Source of the DNA: Pollutibacter soli
Lineage (GTDB): Bacteria; Bacteroidota; Bacteroidia; Chitinophagales; Chitinophagaceae
Direction: 5' to 3'
Length of the DNA: 64,000 nt
Assembly (NCBI GenBank): GCA_029269725.1
Contig: JARJHS010000007.1
Coordinates: 299,393-363,392, forward strand
Shown: in pieces, positions 36,404 to 44,928 of the stretch
Layout: every line of letters begins with the position of its first letter
Position numbering within the stretch: position 1 is the stretch's first letter
Made by a program: the position numbers and the translations under genes
The notes under the pieces: generated by a model
The model's input: the letters and a program-made list of their open reading frames with translations, nothing else
Database searches by the model: none
Told to the model about the DNA's origin: nothing

Positions 36404-38437
36404 CTAGGGTTCTACCCATGCATCATTTTCTTTTAATAGCGCGATCAGCTCTTCAACAGCGATATCACTATTGACATTTCTTTTCACCACTTCTTTTCCT
36501 TTATACAGCGTAATTTTTCCGGGTCCGCTGCCGACATATCCAAAGTCGGCATCGGCCATCTCGCCGGGCCCATTAACTATACAACCCATGATAGCTATTT
36601 TAACGCCTTTCAGGTGATGGGTTCTGGACCTGATCTTTGATGTCGTTTCCTGCAGGTCAAAAAGTGTGCGCCCGCAGCTTGGGCAGGATATGTACTCGGT
36701 TTTTGAGATACGAGTCCTGGTAGCCTGTAAAATTGAAAAAGCAGTGTTATTCAGAAACTGATGAGTGTTTTTTACTTCAAGATATGTACGGCCACTGACC
36801 CTGAGATTTTTCATTGATGCATCTTTGCTTCGCAGCCAGATTCCATCTCCCATTCCATCCAGGAGTAAAGCACCTGCCTCCGTAGAAAAATGTATCAGTT
36901 GGTCATCGATGGTTTCGCGATTACTTTCAACACAAAGAATAATCGGTGCATTAATTTTTTCTTCCATCAGCGTCATGATAAATCTTCTCACACTGGCCAT
37001 AGGATACTGATTGGTTGATTCAAGACAAAGAATTGCCTTTTTATCTTTTTTCAGCAAATTCCAGAAGTCAGGAGAGTCCCAGGATTGATCAGTATCGACC
37101 AACACGAAATGCGTTGAATGTTTTAATTCATCTGATAAGGAAACGTAATCATCAGCATGAATTAATGGAAGATATTTTTCTTTATTCGGAGCCAGGATGA
37201 AAACGTCGCTGTCGCATAACACTTTTAATGTACCAGGCAGTGCAAAATCAAGGATCTTATCTCCTGTATAAATGAAATCAGCGGCAGCGTCACTGATATT
37301 CCATTTATCTGTTGCAGCATCATAGCTATATCCGATGGATTTCAAATGATCAGGAGTAATTGTCGATTTTTCACGAAAATCAGCAACAACAACCGGAACA
37401 TGTTTTCCGCCGATATTATCGATTGTCTCGGTCATGCGTCTGCTGTATTCAAATGGTGAATATGGAAGTACATCGACTACCGGGATATCTCCTTCGTCGG
37501 GCGCGTTGTTTATTTCAATGCGGATATTACTTACTACAGGCACAGCATTTTCCCGAAGGCTATATCTTTTTACCAGGTCGCGACATACAGGGATTTCGAA
37601 TTCCGGATCTTCGGTCAGGCTTACACGTATGGTGTCACCGATGCCATCTTCCATCAATGTACCGATACCTATGGCTGATTTAATTCTTCCATCTTCTCCA
37701 TCGCCAGCCTCAGTTACACCCAGGTGCAGCGGATAGCAACTACCGAATTCCTCATTCATCGAACGGATCAGCAAACGATAAGCCTGGACCATCACCTGCG
37801 GGTTGCTGGATTTCATACTGAGGATGATGTTGTGATAGGATTCATCCCTTGCTATTCTCAGAAACTCCATAGCACTCTCCACCATCCCCATCGGGCTATC
37901 GCCGTAACGACTCATGATGCGATCACTTAAAGAGCCATGGTTGGTACCAATACGCATAGCGGTACCATATTCTTTGCAGATTTTTACCAGTGGGGTAAAT
38001 CTTTCGCGAATTCTTTCTATTTCTTCGAGATAATCAACGTCCGTATATTCAATAAATTCGAACTTCTTTTTATCGACATAGTTCCCGGGATTGACCCTTA
38101 CCTTTTCAATAATTCTTGCAGCAATTTCAGCAGCGTTCGGAGTGAAATGAATATCTGCAACAAGTGGTGTTGTAAATCCTCTTTTGCGAAGTTCGTTTTT
38201 GATATTGAGCAGGTTTTCCGCTTCTTTTTTTGAAGGAGCAGTGATACGCACAAGTTCAGCGCCCGCTTCAATACATCGAATCGATTGCTCAACAGTAGCA
38301 ATAGTATCCATGGTATCTGTTGTCGTCATCGTTTGCACCCTTACAGGGTTCAAATTGCCGATGATCAGATCACCTACTTTAACCTCACGGGTCTCCAGTC
38401 TTCTGAAAGCCGTCATTGATTCACAATACCACTGCAT
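36404..38437 (-). CDS. ispG: 4-hydroxy-3-methylbut-2-enyl diphosphate synthase, long Bacteroidota form
   Basis: 677 residues, almost twice the E. coli length, because of an extra central domain (about 265-570) as in plant and other Bacteroidota IspG. The N-terminal TIM barrel starts VKVGDLIIGNLNPVRVQTM. The 4Fe-4S cysteines are at about 584 and 587 (SCPSCGRT) and 618 (GCIVNGPGE). It converts methylerythritol cyclodiphosphate to HMBPP in the MEP isoprenoid pathway. The ATG at 38437 is followed by MTAFRRLE at residue 8, which may be the true start. Confidence 0.95.
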   Translation of the reverse strand: MQWYCESMTAFRRLETREVKVGDLIIGNLNPVRVQTMTTTDTMDTIATVEQSIRCIEAGAELVRITAPSKKEAENLLNIKNELRKRGFTTPLVADIHFTPNAAEIAARIIEKVRVNPGNYVDKKKFEFIEYTDVDYLEEIERIRERFTPLVKICKEYGTAMRIGTNHGSLSDRIMSRYGDSPMGMVESAMEFLRIARDESYHNIILSMKSSNPQVMVQAYRLLIRSMNEEFGSCYPLHLGVTEAGDGEDGRIKSAIGIGTLMEDGIGDTIRVSLTEDPEFEIPVCRDLVKRYSLRENAVPVVSNIRIEINNAPDEGDIPVVDVLPYSPFEYSRRMTETIDNIGGKHVPVVVADFREKSTITPDHLKSIGYSYDAATDKWNISDAAADFIYTGDKILDFALPGTLKVLCDSDVFILAPNKEKYLPLIHADDYVSLSDELKHSTHFVLVDTDQSWDSPDFWNLLKKDKKAILCLESTNQYPMASVRRFIMTLMEEKINAPIILCVESNRETIDDQLIHFSTEAGALLLDGMGDGIWLRSKDASMKNLRVSGRTYLEVKNTHQFLNNTAFSILQATRTRISKTEYISCPSCGRTLFDLQETTSKIRSRTHHLKGVKIAIMGCIVNGPGEMADADFGYVGSGPGKITLYKGKEVVKRNVNSDIAVEELIALLKENDAWVEP

Positions 38438-38536
38438 ATCTTGAATTTAGGGAGTCAACAAAATTACGCCGAACACTGATAATTAAAACGAATTCAAGTT
38501 CCATTTCGTGCCTGCAAACATGATGCTCACAAAAAC

Positions 38537-38559
38537 AATGCTCCTAACGGAGCATGATT
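38537..38559. repeat. Intergenic hairpin
   Basis: ATGCTCC / GGAGCAT with a TAAC loop, extended by CAAT/ATTG with one bulge; no T-run. It sits in the 230-bp gap between the ispG start and the end of the TPR gene. Nothing else is seen in that gap. Confidence 0.5.
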
Positions 38560-38670
38560 GTCAAATCCTGTCACCATCCCCAGGTACATTTGGCCTACGC
38601 GAAAGCTAACTTATCACTTTAAACCTTATACTTTCAACTACTTCTTTCACCTCGCAGTTCGCACTTTATT

Positions 38671-39291
38671 TTACCAGTCTTTATCCGGCTGACCAGGTGA
38701 AGGAACTTTCTGCTGATTTAATTTCTGCTGAAGTTGTTTTTCCTTTTCTTCCAGCCGCTGCAAAAGTTGCTGTACCCGCTGATCTTCCATTTTGGGTTGC
38801 GGCTTTTCCTTTTGCTGTTTTTGTTGCTGCTCTTTCTTTTTATCCTGGTTTTCCTGGTCCTGTTTCTTCTTCAGTTCTCTCAAAGCACGAAGAAGATTTT
38901 CGCGCGCAAGAGTATCTGCAGGATTCAATCGGAGGGCTTGTTTGTAAGCTTGGATACTTTCTTCCAGTTTTTTCTGACCAGTAAGGCTCACACCTTTATT
39001 GTACCAGGCGTCCGCGGTTAATTGTTTTGATCTGTTGAGGTTGATGGTTTCATCGAATGCTTTGTCGGCTTCCTCATTTGCACTCTCCCTGAACAGAGCG
39101 TTGGCCATATTAAAATTGGCAATAGCATTATTGGGATCAAGTTTTAGCGCTTCCTGGTATTCGGCTGCAGCTTCTTTATATTTTTTTCCCTTGTATGCCT
39201 TGTTTCCTTTTGCCACAGCAGTATTTGATTCCTGCGCCTCTAATGCGAAAGAAAAAGTGAAAGCGGCAAGAATAATTACTAATGTTTTCAT
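38671..39291 (-). CDS. Exported TPR protein (BatC-like)
   Basis: 206 residues. Signal peptide 1-19 (ending LEAQ), three TPR repeats (about 25-130) with the usual AIANFNMANALFR and ADAWYNKGVSL patterns, then a Gln/Lys/Glu-rich coiled tail (about 135-195). Its start overlaps the VWA gene by 4 bp. In Bacteroidota, Bat operons place a VWA protein followed by a TPR protein in this order; the periplasmic complex has been linked to stress tolerance. batA, batD and moxR are not in the window. Confidence 0.82.
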   Translation of the reverse strand: MKTLVIILAAFTFSFALEAQESNTAVAKGNKAYKGKKYKEAAAEYQEALKLDPNNAIANFNMANALFRESANEEADKAFDETINLNRSKQLTADAWYNKGVSLTGQKKLEESIQAYKQALRLNPADTLARENLLRALRELKKKQDQENQDKKKEQQQKQQKEKPQPKMEDQRVQQLLQRLEEKEKQLQQKLNQQKVPSPGQPDKDW

Positions 39292-40319
39292 GCGGTAACG
39301 TTTTTCCTTTCAGAAATGAACAGATCAGCCACCAGGATTATTAGCGCAACCACCAGGAACCACTGGAAAAAGCTACGATAATTGATCATGGATTGATCCG
39401 TAATGAACTTTTGTTCCATGCTGTTAACCTGGTCAAGTATACTGCTGACGGTCTCGTCGGTATTCACCAGCAGGCGATAGGTTCCATGCCCTTGCTGAGA
39501 TAACTCCTGGAGAAATATCTCATTGAGCTTACTGACAACGATATTTCCTTCCTGGTCGCGTTTCGATTCACCTGTAACCGGATCCGGAATGGTGGTTCCC
39601 GTTGTCGTGCCTACACCAATAGTATGAAGAAGAATACCGCTTTCTGCCAGGTTCTGAACAATCGACATTGTTTTTTCGTCATGATCTTCACCATCTGTGA
39701 TCAGCACAACGGTCTTGAATTTTTTGTCTTTCGAACCGAAAGCGTTGTTACAAATAGTGAGTGCTTCACCAATCACCGTACCCTGTGTTGGGACAGATGC
39801 AGGACTTGCCGTATTCACGTAAATTTTTGCAGCTGCGTGATCTGTTGTTAAAGGCATTTGCAGATAAGCCCTTCCTGCAAAAAGTACCAGTCCTATCCGA
39901 TCGTTCTTGAGTTTGTCGATTAGTTTATTGACCAGCTGTTTTGCCCTTTCCAGGCGATTCGGCTGAACATCCTCCGCCAGCATACTTCTGCTCACATCAA
40001 GAGCAATCATTACGTCTACCCCCTGGCGTTGAATCTGTTCAATCTGACCTGGCGCCTGTAAATTGGAAACACCTAATGCGGTTAATCCAAATGCGCTGGC
40101 AACTAAAATGAATTTGAACAGAAATTTTTTTGGAGAATAACCGGCAATGAGGAGATTAACAAGCTTTTCATCACCAATTTTTTTTACCGTTTTTTTCTTC
40201 CAGATCAGAAGAAAGCGAAATAGCAAAACCATGAGCGGTATGCCCAATAATGCCAGAAGGAACAGGGGATTTTCGAAACGTAACAAATTGTGTTTCAGAT
40301 TTTGTTCTAACGATAACAA
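39288..40319 (-). CDS. VWA-domain membrane protein (BatB-like)
   Basis: 343 residues. Two N-terminal TM segments (about 18-38 and 68-85), VWA domain from about 98 with an intact MIDAS (DVSRSM, then TDGEDHD), and a C-terminal TM (about 316-334). The layout is that of BatA/BatB proteins. It forms a 4-bp overlapping pair with the TPR gene. The start is not certain: the family usually opens MLRFENP, here preceded by 12 extra residues. Confidence 0.88.
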   Translation of the reverse strand: MLSLEQNLKHNLLRFENPLFLLALLGIPLMVLLFRFLLIWKKKTVKKIGDEKLVNLLIAGYSPKKFLFKFILVASAFGLTALGVSNLQAPGQIEQIQRQGVDVMIALDVSRSMLAEDVQPNRLERAKQLVNKLIDKLKNDRIGLVLFAGRAYLQMPLTTDHAAAKIYVNTASPASVPTQGTVIGEALTICNNAFGSKDKKFKTVVLITDGEDHDEKTMSIVQNLAESGILLHTIGVGTTTGTTIPDPVTGESKRDQEGNIVVSKLNEIFLQELSQQGHGTYRLLVNTDETVSSILDQVNSMEQKFITDQSMINYRSFFQWFLVVALIILVADLFISERKNVTA

Positions 40320-40347
40320 AAAGAAAGCCAGACTGCGTAAACATCTC

Positions 40348-41208
40348 CTACATCCTGCCTTTATAAAATCCTAAATCAATCAGAATATCCTTTAACAGCT
40401 GTTTCCTGATTTCCGGGATTTCACTTTCTTTGGACGCATCAACTTCGAAATTCAGCACAAAAGGATATGTGTGCCTGTTTTCTTCCATCCATCCCACAAC
40501 CCAGGCCAGTGGTTTTCCTGAAGGCGTTGTACCCCAGCCAGTTTTAAACGCCAGCTGATAAGCTGAATTGTTTTCCTGGATCATCATTTTTTTTACGGAT
40601 TCCTGCACACTCGCCCGAAAGGGCAGCTGTTTGAAATAAAGCTTCTTAACCAGCCCCAGTTGTTCATCTGCAGAGATCTGAAGACTTTGGTCCAGCCAGA
40701 AGCTGTCGACTGCAGGGCCTATCTTCATATTCCCGTATTTGAGGCTGTCCAGCCAGAATTGCATAGTATCCCTGCCAATCAGTTTGGCAATTTGTTGAAA
40801 AGCCGGAACAGCCGAAACCCGAAACGCCTGATAAAGCGACATATCACGATTCCAGGCCTCATTTGCCCTTTGCACGCCATCCCATTGAATGATAACACTA
40901 TCATCCCGGACCTTCCCTGATTGCATTGCAATCAATGCATTTGCAATTTTGAAAGTTGATGCCGGAGAATATCTTTCTCTGAAGCGTTCAATATTGTAGA
41001 CAGTATATTTCCCGCGGCTGTTATCGAACATACCGAAACAACCAACTGCGCCGTATTTATTAAAATGTTGTTTCAGTTCATTATCAACTTTCACATTGTT
41101 TGACCTGCACGCCGAGAAAATTGTTGACAGAAACGGAAATAGTGCAATAACAAAAAGTGAATTTGAAAATTTCCTGTTGATAGAATTTCCGGAAAAGAAA
41201 AAGTTCAT
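40348..41208 (-). CDS. Class D beta-lactamase (OXA-type fold), putative lipoprotein
   Basis: 286 residues. All class D motifs are present: S84-T-F-K87 (nucleophile and carboxylated lysine), S132-A-V134, Y158-G-N160, W171 and K222-T-G224. The leader ends in TIFSAC, so it may be a membrane-anchored lipoprotein rather than a soluble enzyme. Class D enzymes hydrolyse penicillins and some carbapenems; the spectrum cannot be read from sequence. No mobile element or integrase is near, so it looks intrinsic. It lies 28 bp upstream of the BatB gene on the same strand. Confidence 0.88.
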   Translation of the reverse strand: MNFFFSGNSINRKFSNSLFVIALFPFLSTIFSACRSNNVKVDNELKQHFNKYGAVGCFGMFDNSRGKYTVYNIERFRERYSPASTFKIANALIAMQSGKVRDDSVIIQWDGVQRANEAWNRDMSLYQAFRVSAVPAFQQIAKLIGRDTMQFWLDSLKYGNMKIGPAVDSFWLDQSLQISADEQLGLVKKLYFKQLPFRASVQESVKKMMIQENNSAYQLAFKTGWGTTPSGKPLAWVVGWMEENRHTYPFVLNFEVDASKESEIPEIRKQLLKDILIDLGFYKGRM

Positions 41209-41267
41209 TCAGTTAGGGATGTTTATGCTGCATCTTTATTCTGCAGATGTTGGATTTGAATTGATGA

Positions 41268-42455
41268 TCAGGCAATAACCTTTAAGGCACGTCCAACCTT
41301 TGTGAAAGCTGCAATTGCCTTGTCCAGTTGTTGTTTGTCATGCGCTGCTGAAAGCTGAACCCGGATCCTGGCTTTGCCTTGTGGTACCACCGGGAAGAAA
41401 AAACCTATTACATAAATTCCTTCTTTTAGTAGTTCCGCCGCCATTTCCTGCGCGACACGCGCATCGTACAACATAATTGGCACGATCGGATGATCGCCAG
41501 GTTTGATATCAAAGCCCGCCTGAGTCATATTGTTCCGGAAGTATTGGGTATTCCATTCCAGTTTGTCGCGTAGTTCAGTGGTTTCACTAAGCATATCGAG
41601 GACGGCAATCGAGGCTCCCACTATGCTTGGTGCAACAGTATTTGAGAACAGGTAAGGTCTGCTGCGCTGGCGAAGTACTTCAATCGCTGCTTTGGAACCG
41701 CTGGTAAATCCACCGGATGCTCCGCCGAGAGCTTTGCCGAGAGTTCCTGTGATCAGATCAATTTTACCCATTACTCCCCGATATTCATGTGTTCCGCGAC
41801 CGGTTTTTCCAAGAAAACCTGAAGAGTGACATTCGTCAATCAAAACCGCGGCATCGTATTTTTCAGCAAGGGCTACAATTTTATCTAATTGTGCAATAGT
41901 ACCATCCATGCTGAAAGATCCATCGGTAACTATCACGCGATTTCTTGCTGATGATGCTTCTTTAAGTTTTGCCTCAAGATCTTCCATATTGTTATGGAGG
42001 TATCTGAAACGTTGGGCTTTACACAAACGGATACCATCGATTATCGAAGCGTGATTCAATTCATCGGAGATAATCGCATCCTTGTCATTAAATAAAGGTT
42101 CAAATACACCGCCATTGGCGTCGAAAGCGGCAGCATAAAGTATGGTATCTTCAGTTCCAAGGAACTTTGAAATCTTAGCTTCCAATTCTTTATGAATGTC
42201 CTGGGTGCCGCAGATAAACCTGACGCTGCTTAAACCATATCCACGATGATCAATGTATTTTCTTGCCGCCGCAATCACTTTCGGATGGGATGAAAGTCCG
42301 AGGTAGTTATTAGCGCAAAGATTAATAACTGTTTTCCCGTTCACCCTGATTTCAGGGCCCTGGGCGCTTTCAATGATTCTTTCTGTTTTATAAAGTCCTG
42401 ATTCTTTTATTTCTTCCAGTTCACCCTGCAACCTGGTAACCAATGCTTCATTCAT
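41268..42455 (-). CDS. kbl: Glycine C-acetyltransferase (2-amino-3-ketobutyrate CoA ligase)
   Basis: 395 residues, normal for the family. [16 protein letters not shown] (substrate/CoA region), [10 protein letters not shown] and the PLP-lysine segment [13 protein letters not shown] are all present. It cleaves 2-amino-3-oxobutyrate to glycine and acetyl-CoA, the second step of threonine breakdown. No clear threonine dehydrogenase gene is adjacent; the zinc dehydrogenase at 49121 is not a close match to Tdh. Confidence 0.93.
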   Translation of the reverse strand: MNEALVTRLQGELEEIKESGLYKTERIIESAQGPEIRVNGKTVINLCANNYLGLSSHPKVIAAARKYIDHRGYGLSSVRFICGTQDIHKELEAKISKFLGTEDTILYAAAFDANGGVFEPLFNDKDAIISDELNHASIIDGIRLCKAQRFRYLHNNMEDLEAKLKEASSARNRVIVTDGSFSMDGTIAQLDKIVALAEKYDAAVLIDECHSSGFLGKTGRGTHEYRGVMGKIDLITGTLGKALGGASGGFTSGSKAAIEVLRQRSRPYLFSNTVAPSIVGASIAVLDMLSETTELRDKLEWNTQYFRNNMTQAGFDIKPGDHPIVPIMLYDARVAQEMAAELLKEGIYVIGFFFPVVPQGKARIRVQLSAAHDKQQLDKAIAAFTKVGRALKVIA

Positions 42456-42472
42456 GAGTTGCGTTTAGTGGG

Positions 42473-42480
42473 CAAACCTA
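42473..42480 (-). promoter_or_regulatory. Minus-strand -7 box (TAGGTTTG) for kbl
   Basis: Exact TAnnTTTG on the minus strand, 18 bp before the start codon; the -33 partner is not clear. Confidence 0.4.
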
Positions 42481-42510
42481 AGAAAAAATTCAGTGCCGGT
42501 TTCCCTTCAA

Positions 42511-42591
42511 AAACCTGGCAGGTGTTATAGACCTCGCAGGTGTAATACCTGGCAGGTCTTAAGACCTGGGAGGTCTTAGACCTACCAGGTT
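42511..42591. repeat. Palindromic CCTGGCAGG repeat cluster 1
   Basis: Tandem diverged units of the AGACCTGCCAGGTCT type, closed by an outer pair AACCTGG (42512-42518) / CCAGGTT (42585-42591). Lies between divergent genes. Confidence 0.75.
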
Positions 42592-42705
42592 GGGTACTTC
42601 TCCGGCCGGTTTTTGCGGCTCAAAATGAGCAAAAGTTGGGATGCATTTTTAGAGTTTGCTCCTCAAAACCAGATTCTTATTGGTAAAAGCCAGCGGTTAA
42701 GATCA

Positions 42706-42789
42706 GACACCTGGCAGGTTTTTTAAACCTGCCAGGTCTTAAGACCTGCCAGGTCTTAGACCAGCGAGGTCTTAGACCTAGGAGGTGTC
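42706..42789. repeat. Palindromic CCTGCCAGG repeat cluster 2
   Basis: Same unit family as cluster 1, closed by GACACCT (42706-42712) / AGGTGTC (42783-42789). The remaining DNA between the clusters holds no gene. Confidence 0.75.
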
Positions 42790-42873
42790 CCCGGATTTGA
42801 AGATTATTTAACTTTTCTAATAAAGACGGTAACTTTTTTCGGCTAATTTCGTCATATGATCTAAATCGCTATT

Positions 42874-43086
42874 ATGAAAAAGGGAACCACTGCTCATCTG
42901 CTTACCTACATCGTTTTAATTCTAATGGTTTCCGGACTGTATGCCTATAATATTAAAAGTAAATGTGATGACGGCACTGCGGTATGCAAGGTAAAAAGGC
43001 CTAAAGAACAGGATGATATAAAGCTGAAAGTGAATGTTCCGCTTTGGCAATCGCTTTCCCGGCAATTGATTACGATCGGCAAATAG
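42874..43086 (+). CDS. Small single-TM protein, unknown function
   Basis: 70 residues: one TM at about 8-25, then a short soluble part with a CDDGTAVCKV pair of cysteines. No family recognised. Followed by a strong terminator, which supports a real transcript. Confidence 0.6.
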   Translation: MKKGTTAHLLTYIVLILMVSGLYAYNIKSKCDDGTAVCKVKRPKEQDDIKLKVNVPLWQSLSRQLITIGK

Positions 43087-43103
43087 TATCGACTTATATA
43101 ATT

Positions 43104-43129
43104 AAACCCGGCAAATTGCCGGGTTTTTT
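43104..43129 (+). terminator. Terminator of the small single-TM gene
   Basis: AAACCCGGCA / TGCCGGGTTT stem, 3-nt loop and T-run. Confidence 0.88.
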
Positions 43130-43138
43130 ATTTCCGGT

Positions 43139-43164
43139 TGTAACAAATTAAAACCTTAGCCGTA
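43139..43164 (+). promoter_or_regulatory. Possible ECF-type promoter before the sigma factor gene
   Basis: TGTAAC at 43139-43144, 16-bp spacer, CGTA at 43161-43164. This resembles ECF sigma -35/-10 pairs and suggests self-activation. Transcription would begin near 43174, after the GTG at 43171, which supports the ATG at 43225 as start codon. Confidence 0.4.
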
Positions 43165-43224
43165 TAACCTGTGTATAAGATCGACAGAAGATTAAATTTG
43201 CCTAACGGACTCAGCACTGAGCTT

Positions 43225-43710
43225 ATGACGGAAAAAGAATACAACCAATGTGTGAACCAGTATGCGGACAACGTATATCGTTTCATCGTGAAAAATCTGA
43301 AGAACGAAGAGGACGCCCGGGACGTGGTGCAGTCATCATTTGAAAAAATGTGGCGCAACCGCCAGAGTGTTGATGCCCAGACTTCAAAATCATACCTGTT
43401 CACCGTGGCGTATCATCAGATGATTGATCATATCAGAAAGGTTAAAAGAATTAGTTTAAGAGAAGACTTTAATGAAGATGTAAGAGTGGTAGACCAGCCG
43501 AAAACAAATCTCAGGGCCATCCTGGATGAAGCCTTATCGAGATTGAACGAGACACAAAGATCATTGGTGATGCTGAAAGATTACGAAGGATACAGTTACG
43601 AAGAGATTGGAAAAATAACCGGCTTAAATGAAAGCCAGGTGAAGGTGTACCTGCATCGTGCGAGGATCCAGTTAAAAAATTTTTTGGTTAAACCGGAAAA
43701 TGTAGTGTAG
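43225..43710 (+). CDS. ECF-type RNA polymerase sigma factor
   Basis: 161 residues from ATG 43225 (MTEKEYNQCV); a GTG at 43171 would add 18. Region 2 (NEEDARDVVQSSFEKMWRNR) and region 4 (GYSYEEIGKITGLNESQVKVYLHRAR) are intact, and region 1.1/3 is absent, as expected for ECF factors. The membrane anti-sigma-like gene begins 2 bp downstream and an outer-membrane protein follows. Confidence 0.92.
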   Translation: MTEKEYNQCVNQYADNVYRFIVKNLKNEEDARDVVQSSFEKMWRNRQSVDAQTSKSYLFTVAYHQMIDHIRKVKRISLREDFNEDVRVVDQPKTNLRAILDEALSRLNETQRSLVMLKDYEGYSYEEIGKITGLNESQVKVYLHRARIQLKNFLVKPENVV

Positions 43711-43712
43711 TC

Positions 43713-44903
43713 ATGAAGATTAACAGAGAGAATTACGAAGAATATTTCATCCTTTACGCCGACAATGAACTGAAGTTGGCGGAAAGAAATATGGTGGAAG
43801 AATTTGTGGCTATTCATTCCGATCTTAAAGAGGAGTTTGACATGATGCTACAGATGAAACTTGATCCCGAAGATCAAATGGCTTTCCCTGATAAAGGATC
43901 ACTTTTCAAACCAATAGAATTACAGGATGACCAATTTCAGCCGGAGCCAGGTCAACTGGAAATGCTGATGTACATGGATAATGAACTTGAAGAAGAAGAA
44001 CGGTTGAAATTTGAAAAGAAGCTTAAATCAGATAAAAAGATAAGAGAAGAGCTGGATATTTTCCTGAATGCAAGGGCTGAGCCCGATTTTAAAGTGGTGT
44101 TTCCGGATAAAGCATTGCTCTATCGTCACACTGAAAAATCTGCACCGATTTTCAGGATTACCTGGGTAAGGGTTGCCGTTGCTGCAGCAGTAATATTGAT
44201 TGCTGGATTACTATGGTTGAACAGAAGCGATTCCGGTAACAGTACTATCGATCCAACTGTTTATGCGAAGAACGATGGCAATGAAAAGGTAGAAGGCAGA
44301 AAAGCGGATCAGCCTGAATCCAAAAAAGATTCTTCTGCAGAAACAACAGGTGTAGCAGATAATCAAAGGGGATCATTTAGGGCGACAGATGAATCAGAGC
44401 GAAAACAAGAGACAAATAGATTAGTCGCGGGAAGGAATACAAAAGATAATGCAGAAAAAACAACAACAATTAAAAAGGTGACCGGCGGTGAAAAACCTTC
44501 AAATCACCTTGCTGTAAATAGGGTTTCTTCACCAGATCCTTTGCAAAAAAATATCACAACACCAGATCCCGGCAACCCAATTGATAAAAACGAAATAAAC
44601 ACAACAACGGCTATTGCTAAAACTTCGCCGCCGAATATTACAGACCGGCCGGAAATGAGTTCCACTGCCAGTTTTGCATCTGCGAATCATATCAAAACCA
44701 ATTATGCTACAGATGCCCTGTTGCATGGTGATGATGAAACTGCAGAAAGAACAACTCAGTTGACCGAAGAAGAAAAGCCACGCAAAGGCGCACTGCGCGG
44801 ATTTTTCAGAAAAGCAAACCGTGTCCTTAACAGAGTAACCAACCCTGATCAGGGACCAGCATCAGTAAGAGTTGCAGGATTTGAAATTGCTTCAGCACAG
44901 TAA
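43713..44903 (+). CDS. Membrane protein with duplicated anti-sigma-like module
   Basis: 396 residues. Two related N-terminal modules: residues 9-68 (YEEYFILYADNELKLAER ... FPDKGSLF) and about 82-142 (YMDNELEEEERLKFEKKL ... FPDKALLYR). They share the YxDNEL and FPDK landmarks. One TM at about 153-169, then a long Thr/Asn/Lys-rich periplasmic tail. The position after an ECF sigma factor and the topology suggest a membrane anti-sigma factor; there is no zinc HxxxCxxC motif. Confidence 0.7.
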   Translation: MKINRENYEEYFILYADNELKLAERNMVEEFVAIHSDLKEEFDMMLQMKLDPEDQMAFPDKGSLFKPIELQDDQFQPEPGQLEMLMYMDNELEEEERLKFEKKLKSDKKIREELDIFLNARAEPDFKVVFPDKALLYRHTEKSAPIFRITWVRVAVAAAVILIAGLLWLNRSDSGNSTIDPTVYAKNDGNEKVEGRKADQPESKKDSSAETTGVADNQRGSFRATDESERKQETNRLVAGRNTKDNAEKTTTIKKVTGGEKPSNHLAVNRVSSPDPLQKNITTPDPGNPIDKNEINTTTAIAKTSPPNITDRPEMSSTASFASANHIKTNYATDALLHGDDETAERTTQLTEEEKPRKGALRGFFRKANRVLNRVTNPDQGPASVRVAGFEIASAQ

Positions 44904-44928
44904 AGAACATAAAGAAAAAATCAAGAAC

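Noticed and set aside
38697..39298. Hydrophobic plus-strand frames opposite the TPR gene
   Set aside because: They are the complement of the Gln/Lys-rich and TPR coding sequence; the minus-strand gene has signal peptide and TPRs.
42511..42789. CRISPR array
   Set aside because: The units are palindromic and diverged, spacers are not of equal length, and no cas genes are present.
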